DNA of 64,000 nt from Rheinheimera sp. A13L. GTDB taxonomy: Bacteria > Pseudomonadota > Gammaproteobacteria > Enterobacterales > Alteromonadaceae. Location: positions 62,001 through 126,000 of the forward strand of contig NZ_AFHI01000034.1 in the NCBI RefSeq assembly GCF_000217935.1, in the 5' to 3' direction. The first letter of the stretch is position 1; the number at the start of each line of letters is the position of its first letter. The notes beneath the pieces are model-generated. The model saw only the letters and a program-made list of their open reading frames with translations, had not been told where the DNA came from and did no database searches. This document shows positions 42,553 through 49,592 of this stretch, in pieces. The position numbers were made by a program, and so were the translations under genes.

Positions 42553-42561
42553 AAGAGTAAA

Positions 42562-43782
42562 ATGACAGCAGCAATCAAGCAGTACTTCGTCGTTACAGGC
42601 AACTACTGGGCTTTTACCCTGACAGACGGCGCTTTGCGTATGCTGGTGCTGCTGCATTTTTATAAACTTGGCTACAGCCCTCTGGAAATCGCTTCGTTAT
42701 TTGTGTTTTACGAGTTGTTTGGCGTGATCACTAACTTGTTTGGTGGCTGGTTGGGCGCTCGTATTGGTTTGAATAAAACCATGAATATAGGGCTGTTTTT
42801 ACAAATAGCAGCGCTGTCGATGTTATTGGTTCCAACGGAGTGGCTACTAGTGCCCTGGGTGATGGCCGCTCAGGCAATGTCTGGTGTCGCCAAAGATTTA
42901 AACAAAATGAGTGCCAAAAGCTCGATTAAATTGTTGGTGCCGCAGGACTCCCAAAGCAAGCTGTATCAATGGGTAGCTGTACTGACAGGTTCGAAAAATG
43001 CACTCAAAGGTGTTGGCTTTTTTATTGGCGGTTTTTTATTAACTCAACTGGGTTTTCAAGCCGCTGTGGCCGTCATGGCTGGGGCTTTAGCTTTGGTTTG
43101 GTTGCTCAGTTTAGTGCTGCTGAAAAAAGACTTAGGCAAAAGTAGTTACAAACCCAAATTTAAAGACATGCTGTCGAAAAGTGGCCCTATTAATTTGTTA
43201 TCCGCCGCCCGTTTATTTTTATTTGGCGCGCGCGATTTATGGTTTGTTATAGCGCTGCCGCTGTTTTTAGCCCAGCAACTGGCGTGGAGCCAACAGGCCA
43301 TAGGCACTTTTTTGGCATTGTGGATTATTGGTTATGGCGTGGTGCAAAGCCTGGCTCCATTCATTACAGGTAAAAAAGCAGGCAAAGTACCGGGCCGTTG
43401 GGCTGCTGTGGGCTGGGCTTTAGCGCTTTGTCTGATCCCGGCTGTGCTGGCGAAACTATTACCTTTACCCTTCCCAACGGAAACCTTGTTAGTCTCTGTA
43501 CTGCTGTTATTTGGCGCTGTGTTTGCCATTAATTCGTCCTTGCACAGCTATCTGATTGTCAGCTATGCCAAAACCGACGGTGTATCGCTGGACGTAGGTT
43601 TTTATTATATGGCCAACGCCATGGGCCGCTTAATTGGCACTCTGTTGTCGGGTTATTTGTATCAAACCCAAGGACTGGAAGCCTGCCTGTATTGGTCCAG
43701 CGGTTTTATTCTGGCCACTGTGCTGTTGTCCTGCTTTTTGCCTAAGGCTAAAGCTGAACAGAAAAACAATGATGCCATTTAG
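42562..43782 (+). CDS. arsJ: ArsJ organoarsenical efflux MFS transporter
   Basis: 406-residue major facilitator with twelve spans. The ArsJ-specific N-terminus is recognisable: YFVVTGNYWAFTLTDGALRMLVLLHFYKLGYSPLEIA, then FYELFGVITNLFGGWLGARIGLN and DLNKMSAKSSIKLLVP. It exports 1-arseno-3-phosphoglycerate, which then breaks down to arsenate outside the cell. AGGAAGAG is six bases before the ATG; an upstream in-frame ATG at 42496 lies inside the dispersed element and is rejected. The 3' end overlaps the convergent GNAT gene by four bases. Confidence 0.93.
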   Translation: MTAAIKQYFVVTGNYWAFTLTDGALRMLVLLHFYKLGYSPLEIASLFVFYELFGVITNLFGGWLGARIGLNKTMNIGLFLQIAALSMLLVPTEWLLVPWVMAAQAMSGVAKDLNKMSAKSSIKLLVPQDSQSKLYQWVAVLTGSKNALKGVGFFIGGFLLTQLGFQAAVAVMAGALALVWLLSLVLLKKDLGKSSYKPKFKDMLSKSGPINLLSAARLFLFGARDLWFVIALPLFLAQQLAWSQQAIGTFLALWIIGYGVVQSLAPFITGKKAGKVPGRWAAVGWALALCLIPAVLAKLLPLPFPTETLLVSVLLLFGAVFAINSSLHSYLIVSYAKTDGVSLDVGFYYMANAMGRLIGTLLSGYLYQTQGLEACLYWSSGFILATVLLSCFLPKAKAEQKNNDAI

Positions 43783-44273
43783 CCAAAACTGGCCCGCACA
43801 TCCGCTATGGTGATAAAAAGCTTATGTTCAGCATCCTCAAAGGAGCGAAAGCCATACTTTTGATAAAAACCTTTGGCTCCGTCTTTTGCATCCACAATAA
43901 TGATAGGGAAACCTACTGAATCACTGGCTTGCAGTAGTTTTTTAAGTGCGTCAATCAATAACCACTCACCTATTTTCTGGCCTTTGTATCTTTCATCCAC
44001 AGCAAGCCGTGCTATCAGGCCACCTGATGTTGAAGAGTGGTGCTTTTTCTGCAATGCCGCCGGAAGACTCTGCATATCTACCGGAGTCATGCTCAGGGTA
44101 TAAAAACCGACAATGTGTTGGGAATTGGTTTTATCTTCAAGCACAAAAGTACGGGTATTGTCTTTTTTACTTTGCTGGCTTGCCATGACTTTTAAGTAAT
44201 TGTTTAACGCATCGATGCCACAATTAAACCTATTTCTGTCGTGTTTCGATTTATCCAGCAACAGGCTTTGCAT
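43779..44273 (-). CDS. GNAT family toxin (TacT/AtaT-like acetyltransferase)
   Basis: 164-residue N-acetyltransferase of the toxin subgroup. N-terminal NRFNCGIDALNNYLKVMASQQ and TRTFVLEDKTNSQHIVGFYTLS, acetyl-CoA loop RLAVDERYKGQKIGEWLL (R/Q-x-x-G-x-G/A region) and YGFRSFED near the C-terminus are typical of TacT/AtaT toxins, which acetylate aminoacyl-tRNA. Its start overlaps the antitoxin stop (TAATG), the normal operon order. Confidence 0.88.
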   Translation of the reverse strand: MQSLLLDKSKHDRNRFNCGIDALNNYLKVMASQQSKKDNTRTFVLEDKTNSQHIVGFYTLSMTPVDMQSLPAALQKKHHSSTSGGLIARLAVDERYKGQKIGEWLLIDALKKLLQASDSVGFPIIIVDAKDGAKGFYQKYGFRSFEDAEHKLFITIADVRASFG

Positions 44274-44545
44274 TATTGAACTTTGCCTTCATAACGGGCA
44301 AATGCAGCCGCCAGATGAGTATGAACACTAGCCGGGTTATCAAGCGCTTCCATCAACAGTAAGGCGTCTCGTTCGGAAAGCTTCAGCTTTTGCTCACGCT
44401 CAATAATTTGTTTGGCTTTCTCAACTGCTGCGCTCAGCACAAAAGAATTTATGCTCGATACTCCTGTGATAGCCGCAGCTTTAGCTAGCAAGTTTTGGGT
44501 TTCACTATCAACTCTTGCTGTAATACGAGGTGGTGTAGTCGCCAT
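44273..44545 (-). CDS. DUF1778 ribbon-helix-helix antitoxin
   Basis: 90-residue antitoxin of the DUF1778/TacA type. The ribbon-helix-helix is seen in RITARVDSETQNLLAKAAAITGVSSINSFVLSAAVEKAKQI (residues 7-50); the C-terminal LSERDALLLMEALDNP segment wraps the GNAT toxin. It presumably represses its operon through the twin repeats at 44558-44634. Confidence 0.9.
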   Translation of the reverse strand: MATTPPRITARVDSETQNLLAKAAAITGVSSINSFVLSAAVEKAKQIIEREQKLKLSERDALLLMEALDNPASVHTHLAAAFARYEGKVQ

Positions 44546-44557
44546 TATTTAATCTCC

Positions 44558-44634
44558 CGTGCCAAAGTGGCACTTTGATAAATTATCTGCCTCTCCTGAT
44601 AAAAGATCAAGCCGCGTGTCAAAGTGGCACCTTG
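44558..44634 (-). promoter_or_regulatory. Twin operators of the GNAT/DUF1778 module
   Basis: CGTGCCAAAGTGGCACTTTG at 44558-44577 and CGTGTCAAAGTGGCACCTTG at 44615-44634 differ at three positions and start 57 bases apart. The first contains a GTGCC-AAAGT-GGCAC inverted repeat. They flank the presumed promoter. Confidence 0.7.
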
Positions 44635-44695
44635 TATGACAGAACATACATATAGCGGAAACATTGTGCTCTTTTTACGTCGATCAATGACCGGG

Positions 44696-45028
44696 CTAAG
44701 AGGCTGTCATCGCACTAATGATCACCTGTTGCAGATCCTGCAGCGGTAACGGGTCTTTATCTTTGAAATTAATACAACCCTTGCCACATTTGATGCCTGG
44801 GTGTTTTTGCTGAAACTGCAGTAAATGTTCAGCCGAGCAGGTGTATAAAGAGACATAAGCTTTCTGATTAGCCACGGCCACCCAGCCTTGTTGCCACTGG
44901 TAAGTGGGCATGCTATACAACAAGCTTTCCTGTGCGTCCGGATAGAGCCGCTTAATTTCAGTGATCAACTCCATCAGCCTCAGCCTGCGCTGCTCAGGTA
45001 AAGCGGCCAGATAATCCGCCAGGTCCAT
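44696..45028 (-). CDS. DUF1801 domain protein
   Basis: 110-residue cytoplasmic protein of the DUF1801/YdhG family: RLRLMELITEIKRLYPDAQESLLYSMPTYQ, WVAVANQKAYVSLYTCS and GCINFKDKDPLPLQDL. The KHPGIKCGKGCINF segment has two Cys. The ATG at 45028 is favoured because GGAG lies seven bases before it; an ATG at 45034 is too close to the same motif. Not obviously a paralogue of the DUF1801 protein at 35036. Function unknown. Confidence 0.83.
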   Translation of the reverse strand: MDLADYLAALPEQRRLRLMELITEIKRLYPDAQESLLYSMPTYQWQQGWVAVANQKAYVSLYTCSAEHLLQFQQKHPGIKCGKGCINFKDKDPLPLQDLQQVIISAMTAS

Positions 45029-45101
45029 AGTCATACTCCTTTTTTGCATCTATGGGTTAAAGCTTAGCTTACAAACTACAAGCTATTGCTTGCTCTGGCA
45101 A

Positions 45102-45131
45102 TCGTTGCCAAAGCAGGAAAACTACTTTAGT
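45102..45131 (+). promoter_or_regulatory. Copy C of the promoter-like module
   Basis: TCGTTG (45102-45107), 18-base spacer ending CAGGAAAACTAC, then TTTAGT (45126-45131). The twelve spacer bases are identical to copy B at 34956-34967. It reads into the small-gene operon 45180-47825. Confidence 0.5.
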
Positions 45132-45179
45132 GTTGGATCTGAAACACAGATTTTGCTTCGGCTCACCCAAGGATGGCAG

Positions 45180-45560
45180 ATGAAAAAGATCACTATTTAC
45201 CGAACCCTTATTTTAGCCCTGTTAATTTTCACTGTGATTGGCTTAAAACTTAAAGTGACTGAACCCGTCATTTTATTGCTTACCCTATCGCCTTTTCTGA
45301 CAGCACTTTTGTTGTCTTTGTCATCCGGCTTTTCAACACAACCAGCGCGAATAGTGGCATTTACCTTACCTTCGCTACTGTTCTTCTTTTTTGCTTTTTA
45401 TCCCTGGTTGGTCGGAAGAGAAGAAACTGTAACCTCATCTTCCACCTCAGTTTTAGATTTTATCCATTTCCCCATCACAGCTTGTGTTATCGGCTTTGCA
45501 TCTCTTGCTTTATTTGAGATATTTACAGCCATAGTAAGCGAAGAGGCAGACCATCAATGA
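45180..45560 (+). CDS. Four-helix membrane protein of unknown function
   Basis: 126-residue unrecognised inner-membrane protein with four hydrophobic segments (TLILALLIFTVIGL; PVILLLTLSPFLTALLLSL; IVAFTLPSLLFFFFAFYPW; FPITACVIGFASLALFEIF). The ATG at 45180 has AAGGA seven bases upstream; upstream in-frame sequence to 45090 lies in the promoter. The stop overlaps the next start (ATGA), so it is the first gene of a tightly packed operon. Confidence 0.7.
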   Translation: MKKITIYRTLILALLIFTVIGLKLKVTEPVILLLTLSPFLTALLLSLSSGFSTQPARIVAFTLPSLLFFFFAFYPWLVGREETVTSSSTSVLDFIHFPITACVIGFASLALFEIFTAIVSEEADHQ

Positions 45561-45958
45561 CAACAAACACCCATTTGTCCACCATAAGCCAAATTGCCAT
45601 TACTGTCAGTGATGTTGAAAAAGCTCTGGCTTTTTATCGGGATAGCCTGGGGCTGGAGTTTTTGTTTTCCGCTGGCCCGCAATTGGCTTTTCTGAATGCG
45701 GGCGGGGTTCGCTTGATGCTGAGCACAGCACAAGGAGCCGGAGCCGTCGGTGCCAATTCAATTTTGTATTTTAAAGTGTCTGATATTGAAACTGTGTATA
45801 CCAGCATTCTTAGTCGTGGTGCCAAAGCCGAACGCGCACCTGCACTGGCGGCACACATGCCGGATCATCAGCTGTGGACTGGTTTTGTCCGCGACCCGGA
45901 TGGCAATTTAGTGGGTTTAATGGAAGAAAAACGCGAACAGTTTTTTTCTAAGGAATAG
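45557..45958 (+). CDS. VOC family (glyoxalase/bleomycin-resistance fold) protein
   Basis: 133-residue vicinal-oxygen-chelate protein: SQIAITVSDVEKALAFYRDSLGLEFLF, LMLSTAQGAGAV, ILYFKVSDIETVYTSILSRGAK and FVRDPDGNLVGLMEE with the usual metal-ligand His/Glu positions (Gln/Glu here at the C-terminal strand). Substrate cannot be assigned. Translationally coupled to the genes on both sides. Confidence 0.87.
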   Translation: MTTNTHLSTISQIAITVSDVEKALAFYRDSLGLEFLFSAGPQLAFLNAGGVRLMLSTAQGAGAVGANSILYFKVSDIETVYTSILSRGAKAERAPALAAHMPDHQLWTGFVRDPDGNLVGLMEEKREQFFSKE

Positions 45959-45959
45959 T

Positions 45960-46508
45960 ATGTCACTGCTACACAACTTCTGTTTGCTTGCATCTTACAA
46001 TCAACGGATGAATGCCACTTTGTATCAGCTGGCATCAGCACTTAGCGCCGACGAGTGGTTACAGCACAGAGGTGCATTTTTTGGATCTGTCGCCGGTACT
46101 CTGAATCATCTGCTGGTAGCCGATTTAATCTGGCTGAACAGATATCAGCAGCTTGCCAACCCGCCCAGGGTATTGCAACAGCTCAGCAATTTCCCTGTCC
46201 CTGCTGCCCTTGATCAGATGTTGTATCCAAATTTTAATCAGCTGCATAAGAGCCGCCAACAACTGGATAGCCTGCTTTTAACCTTGTGCGCCGAACTGAA
46301 TGAGCAACATCTGCAGCAGGTGTTGCCTTACACCAATATGAAAGGCGAGCTGATGCAAAAGCGGTTTGCGTCTTTGCTGCAGCATTTGTTTAATCACCAA
46401 ACTCACCACCGCGGCCAACTGACAACCTTATTTTCTCAGATGGGTCTGGATGTCGGAGTCACGGATCTGTTGATGCTGATTGATAACGAACCCCTTGATG
46501 CTGTCTAA
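45960..46508 (+). CDS. DinB family protein
   Basis: 182-residue four-helix DinB-fold protein. The metal-binding His triad is visible: one in GTLNHLLVADLIWLNRY (~48) and two in LQHLFNHQTHHRGQLTTL (~140-147). DinB-like proteins include thiol-dependent S-transferases; the substrate here is unknown. AAGGA precedes the ATG, one base after the VOC stop codon. Confidence 0.9.
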   Translation: MSLLHNFCLLASYNQRMNATLYQLASALSADEWLQHRGAFFGSVAGTLNHLLVADLIWLNRYQQLANPPRVLQQLSNFPVPAALDQMLYPNFNQLHKSRQQLDSLLLTLCAELNEQHLQQVLPYTNMKGELMQKRFASLLQHLFNHQTHHRGQLTTLFSQMGLDVGVTDLLMLIDNEPLDAV

Positions 46509-46526
46509 AACCCCAAAAGGGATCTG

Positions 46527-46907
46527 ATGTTTTTTATCACTGCTTTTGCTGTGCTGATGCTGCTCTTCAGCCTGATCATGTTGTTCAGGCCCCATGCTTT
46601 TGCCCAAGGTATTATCAGCTTCAGTGAGCAGCCTTATTTTCATCCTTTTGAAGTGAGTAGCAGACTGATTGCCGGTGGCATTTTTGTAGCTTATGCCGCA
46701 GATAGCCAATTTCCCTTATTGTTCAAAGCCATAGGTTTGGTGTTGTTAGTGGTAGGCCTTGGTTTAGCTTTGACTCCGCCCAGGCTACATAAAAAGTTTG
46801 CTGTGCAGTCCGCTCAGATCTGCAAAAACTACTTCCACTGGATTGGCATGTTTTCTGTGGTTTTATCTTTGGCTTTGATCTATGCCGCTACGGCGCAGTG
46901 GCACTGA
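46527..46907 (+). CDS. Membrane protein of unknown function
   Basis: 126-residue protein with three to four hydrophobic segments (MFFITAFAVLMLLFSLIML; SRLIAGGIFVAYAA; AIGLVLLVVGLGLAL; IGMFSVVLSLALIYA). The segment HPFEVSSRLIAGGIFVAYA recurs in uncharacterised proteobacterial membrane proteins. It follows DinB by 18 bases in the same operon. Function unknown. Confidence 0.68.
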   Translation: MFFITAFAVLMLLFSLIMLFRPHAFAQGIISFSEQPYFHPFEVSSRLIAGGIFVAYAADSQFPLLFKAIGLVLLVVGLGLALTPPRLHKKFAVQSAQICKNYFHWIGMFSVVLSLALIYAATAQWH

Positions 46908-46952
46908 TTCAACTCTGGTTATTGCTCAGTGGTCAGAACTCATCTACCTTAA

Positions 46953-47417
46953 ATGCTAAACAAGCCTTTGCAGATCATCTATATGCTTACACTACTCCGA
47001 AACTTGCTCGCCATCCTTGTAGGTGTAGTGGCAGGTGCAGCGGTCAATATGCTCTTGGTCAGCATCAGTCCTATGCTTATTCCACCTCCTGCTGGAGTTG
47101 ATGTGAATAACGCTGAAAGCCTGAGCCTTGGCATACATCTGTTTGAACCCCAGCATTTTATTATGCCTTTTCTGGCGCATGCCCTGGGTACTTTGGTTGG
47201 CGCTTTAGTGGCTTATCTGATTGCGGCCAGTCACAAAAACCGTTTTGCCTATGTGATTGGCGTATTTTTTCTCTGTGGTGGTATAGCCGCCAGTTATATG
47301 ATCCCAGCTCCTGTCTGGTTTATCAGTCTGGACCTGCTGCTGGCTTATCTGCCCATGGCCTGGCTTGGTATCTTGCTTGGTAATAAGTTGCAGCCAAAAC
47401 CCTCTATCGGAAGCTAA
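46953..47417 (+). CDS. Membrane protein of unknown function
   Basis: 154-residue inner-membrane protein with four spans; after the first span it has a periplasmic region with IPPPAGVDVNNAESLSLGIHLFEPQHF, then FLAHALGTLVGALVAYLIA and GVFFLCGGIAASYMI. No clear ribosome-binding site marks either ATG 46953 or the internal ATG 46983; the latter would begin directly at the hydrophobic helix. Unrecognised family. Confidence 0.65.
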   Translation: MLNKPLQIIYMLTLLRNLLAILVGVVAGAAVNMLLVSISPMLIPPPAGVDVNNAESLSLGIHLFEPQHFIMPFLAHALGTLVGALVAYLIAASHKNRFAYVIGVFFLCGGIAASYMIPAPVWFISLDLLLAYLPMAWLGILLGNKLQPKPSIGS

Positions 47418-47465
47418 AGCGACAGTCTTAAAAATTTTAGTGAGTTGTTTTAAAGGAAAGCACCC

Positions 47466-47825
47466 ATGAATCAGGATGGAAAATTAAACTACGTCGAATT
47501 CCCAGCCAAAGACTTAGCCGCCACCAAAGCATTTTTTAGCGCGGCTTTTGACTGGAGTTTTACCGACTATGGCCCGGATTATATTGCCTTTTCAGACCAA
47601 GGGTTAGACGGCGGATTTTTCCGTTCAGAACAAAGCTCCACTACTGCAACAGGCGCCGCTTTACTGGTGTTTTACAGTGCAAATATCAATGCCACTTTAG
47701 CCAAAGTGCAACAACACGGCGGCACTATCATTAAAGCCATTTTTGACTTCCCGGGCGGCTGCCGTTTTCATTTTACCGAACCCAGCGGCAATGAGTTTGC
47801 GGTCTGGTCTGAAGGTCAGGTGTAA
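47466..47825 (+). CDS. VOC family protein
   Basis: 119-residue single-domain vicinal-oxygen-chelate protein: GKLNYVEFPAKDLAATKAFFSAAFDWSFTDYGPDYIAF and GGCRFHFTEPSGNEFAVWSE, ending with the conserved Pro-x-Gly-Asn-Glu strand. It is a different subfamily from the VOC protein at 45557. AAAGGAAAG lies six bases before the ATG. Last gene of the operon, converging on the PHP hydrolase. Confidence 0.88.
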   Translation: MNQDGKLNYVEFPAKDLAATKAFFSAAFDWSFTDYGPDYIAFSDQGLDGGFFRSEQSSTTATGAALLVFYSANINATLAKVQQHGGTIIKAIFDFPGGCRFHFTEPSGNEFAVWSEGQV

Positions 47826-47850
47826 AGTTCAGGACTAAGTCGGATTGAGC

Positions 47851-49329
47851 TTAGTCTTGAACCACTTTAATAAACACCGGATTGCTGTAAAACCATAAAT
47901 CGAACCAGGGGTTTTCGCCTTTGGCATCAGGCTCTGGTTCCAGTTCGTTTTTATTATTAGTGCCACGCAAGCGCAGATATTGGCTGGTGCTTGCTTTCCC
48001 CAGTGGCAGCTCAAACTGGTTATAGCCGTTTTTGTTAGTCCAGTCGGCTGGATAAAAACGTTTGGCTATTTTGGTATCTGGTGCTTCGTCGCTATTTCGC
48101 TCTGAGGCCGGGCCTTTGATAAAACCCTGAATCACATCCACTCGTTCAACTTCTGGGTTAAAACCGCCGCCGTTGTTGCTGTTGGGGTCGCGAAAACGCA
48201 CCCGCAGCACAAGCTCATCGTCAGGTTTTACAGTTAGCGTCTGGCCCGCTGTGGCGGTTTTAGTGGAGTTTTTTACTGCCACTTCAACAAAGAGCGCATC
48301 TATTAAATCGCCAGTAGTGACAAAAACCTGGCCTGCTTTCAGCGCCGCAAAAATACTGTCGTAGTTTTTATCGGCGTAGACATAAGTTTTGGCGTATTGG
48401 CCTGGCCAGAAATCAGCCCAGCCGTCTGTGTAATGACCATGACTGTCGGACACTCCTGTTACCCACCAGTGCCTGCCTTCGCTTAATAAACTATCCCAAA
48501 CCCCACCTAAACGGGCGGTCATCTGGTCATAACCACCCATAGTTGGGTAATGCGGGTATTCGCCACGAAAGGCGTTTGGGTCTGTGCTGCCATCCGGATT
48601 TAAAGTCGCAGCCTGATGGCCTTCGGCGCCCGTCATACCGATGACTACATCAGGTGCTGTATCTTGCCAGTCGCGTAATTGTGCTGGGGCCACTTTATTG
48701 TACTGCCGAAAACCAGTGGCTAAACGCGCCGGATGATTCACCAAAAGCAAAGGCTTATCCGGTAATTCATTCATGGCTTTTAAGGCTTGCAGCATAAAAG
48801 CATCTTCAGCTTTTTCCGGCCCTGGCGGTACGCCCTGACGGCCGTTGTAACGGCTTTCTATCTGGTACAGCTGCTCTGCTTCTGTCGGGCTGTGCGGCAT
48901 AATAAAACTGGCATGGCGACCACCAGGGCTATTGCCCGGCACATCAAACTCCATACCGTAAAATTGCAAAATCTGCGGCAAGGCTTTACGTGAAGCCACA
49001 AGTTCAGGATAAGCCTGCTCCAACGCCAGCTTGGCGCGATTTGGCCCGCCGTGATCGGTAACGACCATCCAGCTTAAACCATAATGTGCGGCCATTTGTG
49101 CATTCAATGCTGTTGAATATTTGGCATCTCCCCCAATGATGGGCGTGGGCGGAAACACAGAGTTATCCCATTTCACGCTGTAATGGGTATGCACATGATG
49201 ATCGCCGGCCAGCCAGCTTTTACTTTGTTCTGGCTTTTGCTCCAGCTGAACCTGTTGGCACGACGCTATGAGCGCAATCACAGCAGCGGCCAGGCCAATC
49301 TGCTTTTTATTCACTACAAAAGTTTTCAC
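47851..49329 (-). CDS. CehA/McbA-like PHP-fold metallohydrolase, lipoprotein
   Basis: 492-residue exported hydrolase. N-terminal lipoprotein signal with lipobox-like ALIASC (Cys ~24). The PHP metal centre is seen in LAGDHHVHTHYS (~42-53), MVVTDHGGPNRAK (~92), GMEFDVPG (~124), VNHPAR (~200) and GVSDSHGHYTDGWADFW (~300). The C-terminal ~130 residues form a beta domain. CehA/McbA relatives hydrolyse carbamates or phosphoesters; the natural substrate here is unknown. The start is a GTG with AAGGTG upstream. Its 5' side has a strong terminator at 49371-49400. Confidence 0.85.
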   Translation of the reverse strand: MKTFVVNKKQIGLAAAVIALIASCQQVQLEQKPEQSKSWLAGDHHVHTHYSVKWDNSVFPPTPIIGGDAKYSTALNAQMAAHYGLSWMVVTDHGGPNRAKLALEQAYPELVASRKALPQILQFYGMEFDVPGNSPGGRHASFIMPHSPTEAEQLYQIESRYNGRQGVPPGPEKAEDAFMLQALKAMNELPDKPLLLVNHPARLATGFRQYNKVAPAQLRDWQDTAPDVVIGMTGAEGHQAATLNPDGSTDPNAFRGEYPHYPTMGGYDQMTARLGGVWDSLLSEGRHWWVTGVSDSHGHYTDGWADFWPGQYAKTYVYADKNYDSIFAALKAGQVFVTTGDLIDALFVEVAVKNSTKTATAGQTLTVKPDDELVLRVRFRDPNSNNGGGFNPEVERVDVIQGFIKGPASERNSDEAPDTKIAKRFYPADWTNKNGYNQFELPLGKASTSQYLRLRGTNNKNELEPEPDAKGENPWFDLWFYSNPVFIKVVQD

Positions 49330-49370
49330 TCACTACACCTTACTGCTGGGAAAATCGGGTTAAAGCAAAA

Positions 49371-49400
49371 CCCTGATTCAATAGAATCAGGGCTTTTTTC
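49371..49400. terminator. Bidirectional terminator
   Basis: CCCTGATTC / GAATCAGGG (49371-49379 and 49384-49392) with an AATA loop, CTTTTTTC on the plus side and TTTTGCTTT on the minus side. It probably ends transcription from the TonB receptor gene at 49593. Confidence 0.85.
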
Positions 49401-49431
49401 GTACAACAAACCTGAAACTATCAGGAGAACC

Positions 49432-49454
49432 GTAGGGGCTGGGCTTGCCCCGCC
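49432..49454. repeat. REP-like palindrome, class 2, copy A
   Basis: GTAGGGGCTGGGCTTGCCCC, stem GGGGC / GCCCC. Same unit in inverse orientation at 54595-54619. It abuts dispersed element copy 4. Confidence 0.7.
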
Positions 49455-49464
49455 TCTCTCGAAT

Positions 49465-49590
49465 TTAAGCCAAAGTAATTGGTGCTGCAGCGAGGCGACA
49501 AGTGCTTGAGACCCCAGGAGCATAGTTAACCTATGTGACTGGGGCGAGAGCGCGCGGTCAACAAAGCTGCAGCTTCAAGTACGAGGCTAT
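49465..49590 (+). repeat. Dispersed 126-bp element, copy 4
   Basis: TTAAGCC at the left end, GGCTA at the right, GCGAGGCGACAAGTGCTTGA and the hairpin CCCCAG-GAG-CATAG-TTAAC-CTATG-TGA-CTGGGG in the centre. It is close to the full complement of copy 2. It lies three bases from the stop codon of the TonB receptor gene and in the opposite orientation to it. Confidence 0.85.
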
Positions 49591-49592
49591 AG

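Noticed and set aside
42496-42561. ArsJ start at the upstream ATG 42496
   Set aside because: That stretch is the dispersed element; homology and the ribosome-binding site both support 42562.
45180-47825. Small-gene run at 45-47.8 kb as another integron cassette array
   Set aside because: Genes overlap or abut with no space for attC sites, so it is an ordinary operon even though it follows copy C of the promoter-like module.
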